From: Pusillimonas noertemannii | Lineage (GTDB): Bacteria; Pseudomonadota; Gammaproteobacteria; Burkholderiales; Burkholderiaceae_B | NCBI RefSeq assembly: GCF_003096595.1 | Contig: NZ_QEKO01000001.1 | Location: forward strand, 62,001 to 126,000 | DNA: 64,000 nucleotides | Direction: 5' to 3' | Part shown: one piece after another, positions 31,775 through 41,025 of the stretch | Numbering within the stretch: the stretch's first letter is position 1 | Layout of the letters: the number at the start of each line of letters is the position of its first letter | Position numbers and translations under genes: made by a program | The notes under the pieces: model-generated | Databases searched by the model: none | What the model saw: only the letters and a program-made list of their open reading frames with translations | Told to the model about the DNA's origin: nothing

Positions 31775-34648
31775 ATGAGACAGGTTTCGCCAGTTGGGTC
31801 ATTCTTCGCCGATTCAGACGTTCCGCCGCTGCGCGCCTATGTGCGGCTGCTGGGCCGGACACTGGGCGAAGCCATCAAAGAATGCGAGGGCCAGCGGGCC
31901 TTCGACGTGGTCGAGAAGCTGCGGCAGGTGGCGGTGCGGCTGCGGCGCGAAGGCAATGTGCGCGACGGCCGCGCACTGGAACGCCAGATCGCCCGCCTGA
32001 CCGACGACCAGGCCACCCAGACCGCGCGCGCCTTTGGATATTTCCTGCATCTTTCCAATATTGCCGAAGACCGCGACCAGATACAGCGCCGCCGCCGCCA
32101 GGAGCTCGCCTCGCATGCGCCGGGCCGGGGCAGCCTTCAGCATACTCTGGACGTGCTGCGCGGCCACGGCGTAGGCAAGGCGCGCATACGCCGCTATCTT
32201 GAAACCGCCGTCATCGCGCCCGTGCTCACGGCCCACCCCACCGAGGTACAGCGCAAAAGCACCCTGGACCTGCATCGCGCCATTGCCGAGCAGCTGGCCT
32301 TGTGCGACGAGGCGCTCACCGAAGCCGAAAGGATGCGCGTCAGGCAGCGCCTTACAGGCCTGGTGGCCACACTGTGGCAAACCCGCATGCTGCGCCAACA
32401 AAAGCTTACGGTGCTCGACGAGATCGACAATGCGCTGTCTTATTACCGCAGCACCTTCCTCGATGCCATTCCGCGCCTGTACCAGGATTTTGCCGACCGG
32501 CTGCAGCCGGCGCGCCGTTCCGTGTTCGACGTCGATGCGCGCATGCTGCCGCCTTTCCTGCGCATGGGCAGCTGGATAGGGGGCGATCGCGACGGCAATC
32601 CCAACGTCGATGCCGCCGCCCTCGAGCAGGCGCTGCTGAAGCAAAGCGCATGCGCCATGGAGCATTACCTGGCCGAGATCAAGGTGCTGGGCACCGAACT
32701 GTCGCTGTCACAGTCGCTGGCCAAGCCCTCGGCCGCCTTGCAGGAACTGGCCGGCCAAAGCGGCGACACTTCCGCGCACCGAAGCGACGAGCCCTACCGG
32801 CGGGCCTGCATCCACATCTATGCGCGCCTGGCCGCCACGGCGCAGGCCCTGCTGGGACGCTCGCTGGCGTTGTTTCCCACCTACGCGGCGCCTGCCTACG
32901 AGGGCCCCGAAGCGCTGCTGCACGACCTGGACGCCATGGCGCAATCGCTGCGGGCCCAGCACGGCGCGCTCATTGCCCGCCTGCGCCTTGATGGCCTGCG
33001 CCAGGCGGTGGCGGTATTCGGCTTCCACCTGGCCACCCTCGACTTGCGGCAAAGCTCGGACGTGAACGAACGGGTGGTGGCCGAACTGCTGCGGGCGGCG
33101 GGCACCAAGCATGGCGGCAAGGCCGTGGACTACGCCCGGCTGGACGAAACCGCCAGAATCGAACTGCTGCGCCAGGAAATCCGCCAGCCCCGGCCGCTGG
33201 TGTCGCCGTGGCTGCGTTATTCAGACGAAACCGAGAAAGAGCTTGCTATATGGCGCATGGCCGCCCAGTGCCGCCGCCGCTTCGGCGAGCGCTCCATTGG
33301 GCAGGCCATTGTGTCGCACACCGAAACGCTCAGCGACCTGCTCGAAGTATTGCTGCTGCAGCAGGAAACAGGCGTTTGCGCGCCACCCGGCCAGGCCCGC
33401 CACGACGACGGCGGCGGCCTGATGGTGGTGCCGCTTTTCGAGACCATCCCTGACCTGGAGCGCGGGCCCGAGATCATGGACGAGTGGCTGGGCCTGCCCG
33501 AAGTGGCCGAGCGCGTGCGGCGCGACCAGGCGGGCGTGCAGGAAGTGATGCTGGGCTATTCCGACAGCAACAAGGACGGCGGCTACCTTACGTCCAACTG
33601 GACGCTGTACTGCGCCGAGCGGCGGCTGGTCGAGGTGTTCAAGGCGCGGCGCACCCGGCTGCGCCTGTTCCACGGCCGTGGCGGCTCGGTGGGCCGCGGC
33701 GGCGGCTCCAGCTTCGACGCCATCGTGGCCCAGCCGCCCGGCACCGTCAACGGCCAGATACGCCTTACCGAACAAGGCGAGGTCATCCAGGCCAAGTACA
33801 AGGACGTCGAGGTGGGCAGCAGCCACCTCGAGTTGCTGGTGGCGGCCACGCTCGAGGCCAGCCTGACGCCTTCGCGCACCTTCGCCCATGCCGAAGAAGA
33901 CTATATGGCCCGTTTCGGGGGCGGCATGCATCACATGTCGGACCTGGCCCAGGGCGCCTATCGCAGCCTGGTCTATGAAACCCCCGGCTTTGCCGAATAC
34001 TTCTTTTCCGCCACGCCCATTCTCGAGATCGCGGGCCTGAACATCGGCTCGCGACCCGCCGCCCGCAAGCCCGGCCAGAAGATCGAAGACCTGCGCGCCA
34101 TTCCCTGGGGATTTTCATGGGCCCAATGCCGTCTGCTGCTGCCGGGCTGGTACGGCATGGGCACGGCCTTGTCGCACTATGTCGAGCACGGCTGCGAAGG
34201 CGCGCCCGCGGGCGCCGAACAGCGGTTGGAGCTTTTGCGCGACATGGCCCGCTCGTGGCCGTTCTTTCGCACCTTGCTGTCCAACATGGAGCAGGTGTTG
34301 GCCAAGGTCGACCTCAGCATTGCCGGCCGCTATGCCGACCTGGTGCCTCAGAAGGCGCTGCGCGAGCGCATATTCGGCCGCATCCAGGCCGAGTTCGACC
34401 TGACGGTGGAGATGTTCAAGGCAGTGGCCGGCCATGAGCTGCTGGCCCATGACGAGGCACTGCGCGCCGCGCTTGACGAGCGCTTCGCCTATGTCGACCC
34501 GCTCAATCGATTGCAGGTCGAACTGCTGCGGCGCCTGCGCGGCAACACGCGGCGCCGTCGCAGTACCGAGGCGGTCGAAAGCGAGATCCAGAGTGGGATT
34601 CACCTGACCATAAACGGAATCGCCGCGGGCTTGCGCAACTCGGGCTAG
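31775..34648 (+). CDS. ppc: phosphoenolpyruvate carboxylase
   Basis: A 957-residue enzyme that carboxylates phosphoenolpyruvate to oxaloacetate, refilling the TCA cycle. Catalytic segments are all present: [12 protein letters not shown] near residue 150, [10 protein letters not shown] near 593, [13 protein letters not shown] near 631, and the C-terminal [19 protein letters not shown] with the allosteric and terminal Gly residues. The start at 31775 follows an aggacgg ribosome site; a longer frame from 31682 adds a non-family leader. It is a monocistronic gene, convergent with the fatty acid transporter. Confidence 0.97.
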   Translation: MRQVSPVGSFFADSDVPPLRAYVRLLGRTLGEAIKECEGQRAFDVVEKLRQVAVRLRREGNVRDGRALERQIARLTDDQATQTARAFGYFLHLSNIAEDRDQIQRRRRQELASHAPGRGSLQHTLDVLRGHGVGKARIRRYLETAVIAPVLTAHPTEVQRKSTLDLHRAIAEQLALCDEALTEAERMRVRQRLTGLVATLWQTRMLRQQKLTVLDEIDNALSYYRSTFLDAIPRLYQDFADRLQPARRSVFDVDARMLPPFLRMGSWIGGDRDGNPNVDAAALEQALLKQSACAMEHYLAEIKVLGTELSLSQSLAKPSAALQELAGQSGDTSAHRSDEPYRRACIHIYARLAATAQALLGRSLALFPTYAAPAYEGPEALLHDLDAMAQSLRAQHGALIARLRLDGLRQAVAVFGFHLATLDLRQSSDVNERVVAELLRAAGTKHGGKAVDYARLDETARIELLRQEIRQPRPLVSPWLRYSDETEKELAIWRMAAQCRRRFGERSIGQAIVSHTETLSDLLEVLLLQQETGVCAPPGQARHDDGGGLMVVPLFETIPDLERGPEIMDEWLGLPEVAERVRRDQAGVQEVMLGYSDSNKDGGYLTSNWTLYCAERRLVEVFKARRTRLRLFHGRGGSVGRGGGSSFDAIVAQPPGTVNGQIRLTEQGEVIQAKYKDVEVGSSHLELLVAATLEASLTPSRTFAHAEEDYMARFGGGMHHMSDLAQGAYRSLVYETPGFAEYFFSATPILEIAGLNIGSRPAARKPGQKIEDLRAIPWGFSWAQCRLLLPGWYGMGTALSHYVEHGCEGAPAGAEQRLELLRDMARSWPFFRTLLSNMEQVLAKVDLSIAGRYADLVPQKALRERIFGRIQAEFDLTVEMFKAVAGHELLAHDEALRAALDERFAYVDPLNRLQVELLRRLRGNTRRRRSTEAVESEIQSGIHLTINGIAAGLRNSG

Positions 34649-34711
34649 GCGGGCAAATGGCGTGGCCCCGGCTGCGACCGGGCAGGGGCGGGACCACGTT
34701 TGCCGACATTG

Positions 34712-34762
34712 CAGGAAGGTTCTTCGTACGTACAGGAAGGTACGCGGAACTTACAGGAAGGT
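34712..34762. repeat. three CAGGAAGGT repeats at 21-bp spacing
   Basis: CAGGAAGGT occurs at 34712, 34733 and 34754, exactly 21 bp apart. The third copy is the last codons and stop of the convergent transporter gene. Only the first nine bases of each unit are conserved. Confidence 0.6.
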
Positions 34763-36061
34763 CAGGCCCAGCGAGATGATCACGCCCGAGACGAACAGCT
34801 GGATCAGGCAGTAGCCCATGATGTCCTTGGCCTTCAGCCCGGCGATGGCCAGCACGGGCAGGGCCCAGAAGGGCTGCAGCATATTGGTCCATCCGTCGCC
34901 CCAGGCCACGGCCATGGCCGCGCGCGGCATGTCGGCGCCCAGTGCTTGCGCCGAGGCAATCACCACGGGGCTTTGCACCGCCCACTGTCCGCCGCCCGAA
35001 GGCACGAAGATGTTGACCAGGCCCGCGCTCATGAAGGTCCAGAAGGCCAGCGTTTTGTCGGTGGCCAGGGATACTATCCATTCCGACAGCGTGGCGGCCA
35101 GGCCGGATTCGATCATGATGGCCATGATGCCGGCGTAGAAGGGAAACTGGATCACAATGCCGGCGCCGCCTCGTATGGCCTGGTTCAGGCTGTGCAAGAA
35201 ATGTCGCGGTGTGCCATGCAACAGGCCCGCCAGCATCAAGAAAGAAAAATTGATGATGTTCAGGTTGAGGGTTCCGCTGCTGATGACGAAGTAGTGGAAC
35301 ATATAGGCCAGGCCCGCAAGGCCGATGACCAGGGCCAGGAGCCGGCTGTTCTCGAGCTTGTCCGCGGGCCGGTCGTTGGTGCTCTCTGCTTCATCCTCTT
35401 CGGCCAGCAGCGCGGGGTCGACATAGACGCTTTCTTCGGGGCGCGGAAGCATCAGGCGGTTGACCAGGGGCACGGCGACGAACAGCGCGATGACGATGGC
35501 GACGTTGAACAGCGCAAATATGGTGTCCGAAGTGGGAATGATGCCGATCTGGTCTTGCGAGAAATGGCCCTCTGTCGCGATGGTAAGGGGCACCGAGCCC
35601 GAGAGTCCGCCATGCCAGACCAGAAAGCCCGAGTACGCGCTGGCCACCAGCAGCCGGTAATCGACGCGCACTTGTCGGGCAAGCTCTTTGGCGAACAGCG
35701 CGCCGATGACCAGGCCGAAGCCCCAGTTGATCCAGCTTGCCGCCAGGGCAACGACGCTGACGAGGATGATGGCGCTTCCGGCGCCCCGCGCCAGCCGCGC
35801 CAGGCGGGTCAGCAGCCGGCGGATGGGCGGCGTGCTGGCCAGCATGTGGCCAGTAAGCAGCACCAGCAGCATCTGCATGGTGAAGCTGAGCAGCCCCCAG
35901 AAGCCGTCGCCCCAGATCTGGATGATCTGCATGGGGCTTTGCTGTTCTACCAGCATGGCCGCAAGCGCCGCTACAATGGTCAGCAGCAGTACAAAAATAT
36001 ACGGATCGGGCAGATATCGTTCTACGAGCTTGACCGAACCCCGGGTAATGGCATGGAACAT
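34751..36061 (-). CDS. short-chain fatty acid transporter (AtoE family)
   Basis: A 436-residue inner-membrane protein of the AtoE short-chain fatty acid transporter family, with about ten to twelve hydrophobic segments. Typical segments are RYLPDPYIFVLLLTIV near residue 16, GHMLASTPPIRRLL and SGGGQWAVQSPVVIASAQALG. It is expected to import acetoacetate, butyrate or similar acids. The start at 36061 has an aggagaag ribosome site; a longer frame to 36175 overlaps the divergent gene. It could also bring in short dicarboxylates, but that is only a thought prompted by the nearby malonate locus. Confidence 0.88.
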   Translation of the reverse strand: MFHAITRGSVKLVERYLPDPYIFVLLLTIVAALAAMLVEQQSPMQIIQIWGDGFWGLLSFTMQMLLVLLTGHMLASTPPIRRLLTRLARLARGAGSAIILVSVVALAASWINWGFGLVIGALFAKELARQVRVDYRLLVASAYSGFLVWHGGLSGSVPLTIATEGHFSQDQIGIIPTSDTIFALFNVAIVIALFVAVPLVNRLMLPRPEESVYVDPALLAEEDEAESTNDRPADKLENSRLLALVIGLAGLAYMFHYFVISSGTLNLNIINFSFLMLAGLLHGTPRHFLHSLNQAIRGGAGIVIQFPFYAGIMAIMIESGLAATLSEWIVSLATDKTLAFWTFMSAGLVNIFVPSGGGQWAVQSPVVIASAQALGADMPRAAMAVAWGDGWTNMLQPFWALPVLAIAGLKAKDIMGYCLIQLFVSGVIISLGLTFL

Positions 36062-36131
36062 CTTGCTTCTCCTATAAGCTTGCTTTTCCCGTCGCGCTGA
36101 ATGCTGATCCAGCCCGACGGGGGGCGTCACA

Positions 36132-36713
36132 TTGAAGGAACTCTTCCTCATTATGCACGACGCGTTCGCGACCATCTGGGTTACGATTGTTCAAGAGTTC
36201 TCCGACGTCGCCGACCTGGCCGATGCCACCCGCATCATGGTGCGCTTGTTGATGGCCGTGCTGCTGGGCGGGCTCATCGGCTACGAGCGCGAACAGCAGC
36301 GCAAGGCGGCCGGCCTGCGCACCCACATGCTGGTGGCCCTGGGGGCCGCGGTGTTCGTGCTGGCCCCTGCCGAAAGCGGCATGGAAATCGCCGACATGAG
36401 CCGTGTACTGCAGGGCGTGGTGGCCGGCATCGGCTTCCTGGGGGCGGGCGCCATCATTAAGCTCGACCAGGCCGGCATCATCAAGGGGCTGACTACGGCG
36501 GCCTCCATCTGGATGGCCGCCGCCATCGGCATCACTGTGGGCCTGGGCCGCGAAACCACCGCCATCATGGCCACGGCGCTGGCCTTGTTCATTCTGATTG
36601 TGCTGCGCTGGGCCGAAGACAACCGTCAGGGCCGCGACGAGCCCTCGGCATCCGGTCGCGGCGAACAGGCCAAGAGCGCATGGAAAGAGGGCCCGGCAGA
36701 GAAGGACCGCTAA
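36132..36713 (+). CDS. MgtC/SapB-family membrane protein
   Basis: A 193-residue inner-membrane protein with the MgtC N-terminal domain. It has hydrophobic segments from about residue 35 and the family motifs LLMAVLLGGLIGYEREQQRK, GLRTHMLVALGAA and GIGFLGAGAII. MgtC-like proteins are linked to magnesium limitation and control of the F-type ATPase in pathogens; short forms such as this are less defined. A TTG at 36132 is in frame and an ATG at 36153 is an equally possible start. The gene ends six bases before the convergent LysR gene. Confidence 0.85.
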   Translation: MKELFLIMHDAFATIWVTIVQEFSDVADLADATRIMVRLLMAVLLGGLIGYEREQQRKAAGLRTHMLVALGAAVFVLAPAESGMEIADMSRVLQGVVAGIGFLGAGAIIKLDQAGIIKGLTTAASIWMAAAIGITVGLGRETTAIMATALALFILIVLRWAEDNRQGRDEPSASGRGEQAKSAWKEGPAEKDR

Positions 36714-36719
36714 GGCCGA

Positions 36720-37697
36720 TCAGCAACGAGCCGTATCGGCGGGCGGATTGGGTGGCCGATCTTGGCGCACGCCGTCTCGGTGCCGATCGTTCCTCAAACC
36801 GTACGCTTTGCATTCCGCGGCCAGCGCCTGAAGATTTGGGTCGTGCTCGCGGCTGCCGGGCAGCATCAGGGCGATGCGCTGGCGCGAACGATAGCGGGGC
36901 TGCAGCGTCTTCAGGCAGACCCGGTCGCTGAAGGCCGCCACCCGCCCGGGCAGCAGGCTGCAGCCCATGCCCTGGCCCACAAGATTGATCAGCGAAAAAA
37001 TATCGCCCACCTGCATCGCCACGTCGGGCTCGTAGCCGGCCAGCCTGAAGGTGTTCATAAAGCTTTCCGAGGTAACGAAACCGGCGCCCAGCATGACGAA
37101 TTTTTCATTGCGGGCCGTGGCCAGGTCGATGTCTTTCGTGGCCGAGGCATAGCGCGACCCGGCCGGTGCGGCAAAGTACAGGGCGTCTTCGAACATCGGT
37201 ACCGAGAGCAGGCCGGGGTGTTCGGGTGGTTCATTGGCGCCCACGATAATGGCGTCGAGCCTGCCGTTCTGCAGCGATTCGATCAAGCCCCGGCTCGAGT
37301 CCATGGAAAGGTCCACGTGCAGCTCGGGCCGGCGCAGCTTCAGGCCGATGATGACCTGCGGAATGCAGTGCAGGGTAAGCGAATAAAGCGAGCCGATGCG
37401 CAGCCGCGGCGTGTTGACGCCGGCCATGTCCCGCACTTTTTCCAGCCCCTGGCGGCATTCGTCCAGGCAGCGCCGCGCATGGCCGGCAAAGGCGTAGGCG
37501 GTGTCCAGCGGCTGCAGGTTGCGGCCTTCGCGGCGAAACAGCGGGCAGCCTACCGCGTCTTCCAGCGTATGCAGGGCGCGGTGCACGCTGACCGTGCTCA
37601 GTTCCATTTCTTCGGCGACGCGCGCCAGGTTGCCCAGGCGCATGAAGGCCAGGAAGATGTCGAGCTTGCGCAGGGTCAGGGTGTCTTGCGGGTTCAT
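36720..37697 (-). CDS. mdcR: LysR-family regulator of malonate utilisation (MdcR-like)
   Basis: A 325-residue LysR-type regulator. The winged helix-turn-helix is at about residues 8-65 (LRKLDIFLAFMRLGNLARVA and STVSVHRALHTLEDAVGCPL). A periplasmic-binding-like effector domain follows. It is divergent from mdcA, the arrangement of MdcR, which activates malonate decarboxylase genes in response to malonate. Two T-N11-A boxes lie in the 114-bp gap. The name rests on position plus family. The open frame continues far upstream through mdcA antisense, but the ATG at 37697 is the proper start. Confidence 0.82.
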   Translation of the reverse strand: MNPQDTLTLRKLDIFLAFMRLGNLARVAEEMELSTVSVHRALHTLEDAVGCPLFRREGRNLQPLDTAYAFAGHARRCLDECRQGLEKVRDMAGVNTPRLRIGSLYSLTLHCIPQVIIGLKLRRPELHVDLSMDSSRGLIESLQNGRLDAIIVGANEPPEHPGLLSVPMFEDALYFAAPAGSRYASATKDIDLATARNEKFVMLGAGFVTSESFMNTFRLAGYEPDVAMQVGDIFSLINLVGQGMGCSLLPGRVAAFSDRVCLKTLQPRYRSRQRIALMLPGSREHDPNLQALAAECKAYGLRNDRHRDGVRQDRPPNPPADTARC

Positions 37698-37716
37698 GCG
37701 GCCTCCGGCCTTAATT

Positions 37717-37733
37717 ATTAGCATAAGCGTAAT
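37717..37733. promoter_or_regulatory. LysR box 1 in mdcR-mdcA gap
   Basis: ATTAGCATAAGCGTAAT, an ATTA-N9-TAAT dyad containing T-N11-A. Confidence 0.5.
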
Positions 37734-37741
37734 GAATATGC

Positions 37742-37758
37742 CATCAGCTTGATTGATG
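37742..37758. promoter_or_regulatory. LysR box 2 in mdcR-mdcA gap
   Basis: CATCAGCTTGATTGATG, a CATCA-N7-TGATG dyad containing T-N11-A, 25 bp downstream of box 1. It may be the activation half-site near the mdcA promoter. Confidence 0.5.
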
Positions 37759-37811
37759 CCGGCCGCTTCCGCAACTAAGGTGGGAGTCTGCCGATTCTTT
37801 AAGAAGCCGTC

Positions 37812-39467
37812 ATGAATACCCTGCCTGAAACGCGCTGGAACCGGCGCGCCATCGAAAAGCAGCGCCGCCTTGCCCGCGTGGCAGGCCTGGCCCGGGGCGC
37901 GGTGTTGCCCACCCACAGCATCACCCAGGCCCTGCAGCAGCTGTTGAACCCCGGCGACCGCGTGGTGCTCGAGGGCAACAACCAGAAGCAGGCCGACTTC
38001 CTGGCGCGCTCGCTGGCGCGCGCCGACCCTGGTGTGCTGCACGACTTGCACCTGATCATGCCCAGCGTCAGCCTGCCCCAGCATCTCGACCTTTTCGAGC
38101 GCGGCATTGCGCGGCGGCTGGACTTTTCCTTTGCCGGCGCGCAAAGCCTGCGCATCTCGCAGCTGCTGCAAGACGGCCGGCTCGAGATCGGCGCCATCCA
38201 CACCTATGCCGAGCTCTACGCCAGACTGTATGTGGACCTGATTCCCGACGTGGTGCTGGTGGCGGGCTATATGGCCGACCGCCAGGGCAACCTGTACACA
38301 GGCCCCAGCACCGAAGACACGCCGGTCCTGGTCGAGGCGGCCGCCTTTCGCAACGGCATCGTCATTGCCCAGGTGAACCAGGTGGTGGACGATCCGGGCG
38401 AACTGCCGCGCGTCGACGTGCCGGGGTCGTGGATCGATTTCGTGGTGCAGGCCGACCGGCCCTTCTTCATCGAACCCCTGTTTACCCGCGACCCGCGCCT
38501 GATCAAGCCCGTGCACGTGCTGATGGCCATGATGGCCCTGCGCGGCATCTACGAGCGGCACGAGGTGCGCTCGCTGAACCACGGCATCGGCTTCAACACC
38601 GCTGCCATCGAGCTCATTTTGCCCACCTACGGCGAAAAGCTGGGGCTGAAGGGCCGTATCTGCCGCAATTGGGCGCTTAATCCGCACCCCACCCTCATTC
38701 CCGCCATTGAATCGGGTTGGGTCGAAAGCGTGCATTGCTTCGGGGGCGAATCGGGCATGGAAGACTATGTGGCGGCGCGCCCCGACGTCTTCTTCACGGG
38801 GGCCGACGGCTCCATGCGCTCCAATCGCCTGCTGTGCCAGCTGGCGGGCCAGTACGCCGTCGATCTTTTCATCGGCTCCACCCTGCAGATGGATGGCCAG
38901 GCCAATTCCTCCACGGTCACCAAAGGGCGGCTTACCGGCTTTGGCGGCGCGCCCAACATGGGACACGACCCGGGCGGTCGGCGCCACGCCACGCCGGCCT
39001 GGCTGAGCCTTGTCGAAGGGCAGGACGGCCTGGCCAGGGGACGCAAGCTTGTGGTGCAGATGGTAGAGACCTTTCAAGAGGGCGGCCGGCCCACCTTCGT
39101 CGAAACGCTCGATGCCGTGCAGGTGGGGCAAGACACCGGCATGCCGCTGGCGCCCGTCATGATCTATGGCGACGACGTGACCCATGTATTGAGCGAAGAG
39201 GGCATTGCCTACCTGTACAAGGCGCGCTCGCTCGATGAACGCAAGGCGATGCTTGCCGCTGTTGCGGGCGTTACGCCCACGGGCATGCGCAGCGATGCCG
39301 CCCAGGTGCGCCGCATGCGCAGCGAGGGGCTGGTCGCCTTCCCCGAAGACCTTGGCGTGCGCCGGGCCGAGGCCAGCCGTTCCCTGCTGGCGGCCAAGAG
39401 CGTGGCCGATCTGGTCGAATGGTCGGGCGGGCTTTATAAGCCGCCGGCCCGATTCCGGAGCTGGTGA
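37812..39467 (+). CDS. mdcA: malonate decarboxylase alpha subunit
   Basis: A 551-residue acetyl-S-ACP:malonate ACP transferase subunit of biotin-independent malonate decarboxylase. It swaps acetyl for malonyl on the small carrier subunit MdcC. Length and conserved segments fit the family (TRWNRRAIEKQRRLARVAG near the start, the nearby GAVLPTHSITQALQQLLNPG, and ITLRGIYER-like blocks such as MALRGIYERHEVRSLNHGIG). The stop overlaps the mdcB start (TGATG). It heads the mdc operon and is expected to be induced through MdcR. Confidence 0.93.
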   Translation: MNTLPETRWNRRAIEKQRRLARVAGLARGAVLPTHSITQALQQLLNPGDRVVLEGNNQKQADFLARSLARADPGVLHDLHLIMPSVSLPQHLDLFERGIARRLDFSFAGAQSLRISQLLQDGRLEIGAIHTYAELYARLYVDLIPDVVLVAGYMADRQGNLYTGPSTEDTPVLVEAAAFRNGIVIAQVNQVVDDPGELPRVDVPGSWIDFVVQADRPFFIEPLFTRDPRLIKPVHVLMAMMALRGIYERHEVRSLNHGIGFNTAAIELILPTYGEKLGLKGRICRNWALNPHPTLIPAIESGWVESVHCFGGESGMEDYVAARPDVFFTGADGSMRSNRLLCQLAGQYAVDLFIGSTLQMDGQANSSTVTKGRLTGFGGAPNMGHDPGGRRHATPAWLSLVEGQDGLARGRKLVVQMVETFQEGGRPTFVETLDAVQVGQDTGMPLAPVMIYGDDVTHVLSEEGIAYLYKARSLDERKAMLAAVAGVTPTGMRSDAAQVRRMRSEGLVAFPEDLGVRRAEASRSLLAAKSVADLVEWSGGLYKPPARFRSW

Positions 39468-40615
39468 TGGACGGCATTTTTCGTTCCGAACCGTGGGGGG
39501 ATGGCACTATTACCAATCGGGTGGCCCCCAAGGAACGCCATGTGCATAGGGCACTTCCCACCGGGGTGCATTTGGAATCGCGCCCATCGATGCCTTCTTC
39601 GGCACAGCGGATAAGGTTCCATGCCCGCATGGATTCCGCTGGGTCGACAGAGCGGTGGGCGCGCGTGCTGGCCGATGCCGCGGTGCGCGCACTGGTCGAA
39701 GAAGCGGCGCTGTCGCCCAAGCCCGGCCTGGCCGACAGTCGGGGCGGCGGCGCGCATGATGACCTCAGCTTCGCCTTGATGTGCCGCTCGGCCCATGTTC
39801 TGCACCCATTTTTCGTGGCCATGGCCCGGGCAGGTTCATGCGAAGTCTCGCTGCAGGCCCTGCGTGAACGCCTAGGCTTGCTGGGACGCTCGGCCGAGGC
39901 GGCCATGCTGGACGCGACAGGGGGCGTGAATACCCATAGGGGCGCCATCTGGGCGCTGGGCCTGCTGCTTGCGGCCGCGGGGCGGGGGGGCGACATCTCC
40001 GCACAGGTTCTGGCCGCGCGGGCCGGTGCGATCGCGCGCTGCGAAGACCCGGCTGCGCCCACCTGCACCGGCAACAAAGGCGAGGCCGCACGCCGCCGCT
40101 ATGGGGTGGGCGGCGCCAAGGCCCAGGCCCAGGCGGGTTTCCCGCAGGTGGTGCGCGCCGCGCTGCCGCAGCTTCGTCGGTCGCGACGGCTCGGGGCCAG
40201 CGAAGACGCCGGCCGATTGGACGCCTTGCTGGCCATCATGGCCGGCCTGGACGACACCTGCCTGCTGTCGCGCGGCGGCAGGCAGGGCCTGGCCGGCATG
40301 CAGGCCAGGGCCGCGGGGGTGCTGTCCGCCGGCGGAGCCGGCACCGCCGAGGGGCAGCGTGCGCTGCGGCGCTTGAATGACTACGCGCTGGCCTGGCGGT
40401 TGTCGCCGGGCGGCGCGGCCGACCTGCTGGCGGCGGCATTGTTCCTGGATGGCCTGGAGCGCGGCAGGGATGGCGCCTTGGTTCATGCCGACTCATGGGC
40501 AAGCGACCCGGGCAATACTGAAGCGTGTCGGCCGGGCGGGGCTGGAAACTGGCGTGCGCGTGCGGCAGAGCGCGGGTGCCAGAGCGTTGGGTTGCTTCAA
40601 GAACCCAGCCGGTAA
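39467..40615 (+). CDS. mdcB: triphosphoribosyl-dephospho-CoA synthase, extended at both ends
   Basis: A 382-residue MdcB/CitG-family protein that makes the prosthetic-group precursor 2'-(5''-triphosphoribosyl)-3'-dephospho-CoA. The core begins near residue 58 (LADAAVRALVEEAALSPKPG). It contains RGGGAHDDLSFALM, DATGGVNTHRGAIWALGLL and a terminal GGAADLLAAALFLDGLE. MdcB is normally near 290 residues. Here about 55 extra residues precede the core and about 45 follow it, neither looking like the family. The start at 39467 is favoured by the overlap with mdcA; an ATG at 39629 gives a normal N-terminus. A frameshift near the 3' end cannot be excluded. Confidence 0.82.
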   Translation: MDGIFRSEPWGDGTITNRVAPKERHVHRALPTGVHLESRPSMPSSAQRIRFHARMDSAGSTERWARVLADAAVRALVEEAALSPKPGLADSRGGGAHDDLSFALMCRSAHVLHPFFVAMARAGSCEVSLQALRERLGLLGRSAEAAMLDATGGVNTHRGAIWALGLLLAAAGRGGDISAQVLAARAGAIARCEDPAAPTCTGNKGEAARRRYGVGGAKAQAQAGFPQVVRAALPQLRRSRRLGASEDAGRLDALLAIMAGLDDTCLLSRGGRQGLAGMQARAAGVLSAGGAGTAEGQRALRRLNDYALAWRLSPGGAADLLAAALFLDGLERGRDGALVHADSWASDPGNTEACRPGGAGNWRARAAERGCQSVGLLQEPSR

Positions 40616-40664
40616 AGCAGTGCGGCGGGTTGTCATCAAGAAGGACATCGGATCAGGAGAAGCC

Positions 40665-40961
40665 ATGGAAACCATCTCATTCAGTTACGCCGCCCAAGGG
40701 GCCGCAAAGGGCAGGGCCATTGCCGGTGTCGTGGCCTCGGGCGACTTGCAGGTGCTGCTCGAGCCGGCCGCTGGGCGCACCGAGATTCGCATCACCACTT
40801 CCGTGGACGGCAAGGCGGCCGTATGGTCGGCCGTGCTCGACCGTCTCTTTGCCTCGGCCGCCCTGCCCGCGGCGCGCATCGACATCGACGACTGCGGCGC
40901 CACGCCCGGGGTGGTGCGCCTGCGCATCGAACAGGCCTTCGAAGAGGCGGGGGCGGCATGA
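40665..40961 (+). CDS. mdcC: malonate decarboxylase acyl carrier subunit (delta)
   Basis: A 98-residue acyl carrier subunit that holds the malonyl and acetyl groups on a phosphoribosyl-dephospho-CoA arm. The attachment residue is Ser25 in GVVASGDLQVLLEP, the same place as in characterised MdcC proteins. The start METISFSY at 40665 has an aggaga ribosome site; longer frames upstream run through the mdcB end and are not used. Confidence 0.92.
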   Translation: METISFSYAAQGAAKGRAIAGVVASGDLQVLLEPAAGRTEIRITTSVDGKAAVWSAVLDRLFASAALPAARIDIDDCGATPGVVRLRIEQAFEEAGAA

Positions 40962-41025
40962 GCCCTTTCCGAAGCGAGCGCGCCGCAGCCGGTGCTATCG
41001 TGCGCCAGACACAAAAGGTATCGAC

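Noticed and set aside
30436-32202. Plus-strand 588-codon frame
   Set aside because: Antisense to the Ada-like gene and runs out of frame into ppc; Pro/Arg-rich.
34700-36100. Plus-strand 466-codon frame
   Set aside because: Antisense to the AtoE-type transporter; low-complexity Gln/His/Asp-rich shadow frame.
36720-39185. Minus-strand open frame of 821 codons
   Set aside because: Only the part from 37697 downstream is a LysR protein; the rest is antisense to mdcA and has no family likeness.
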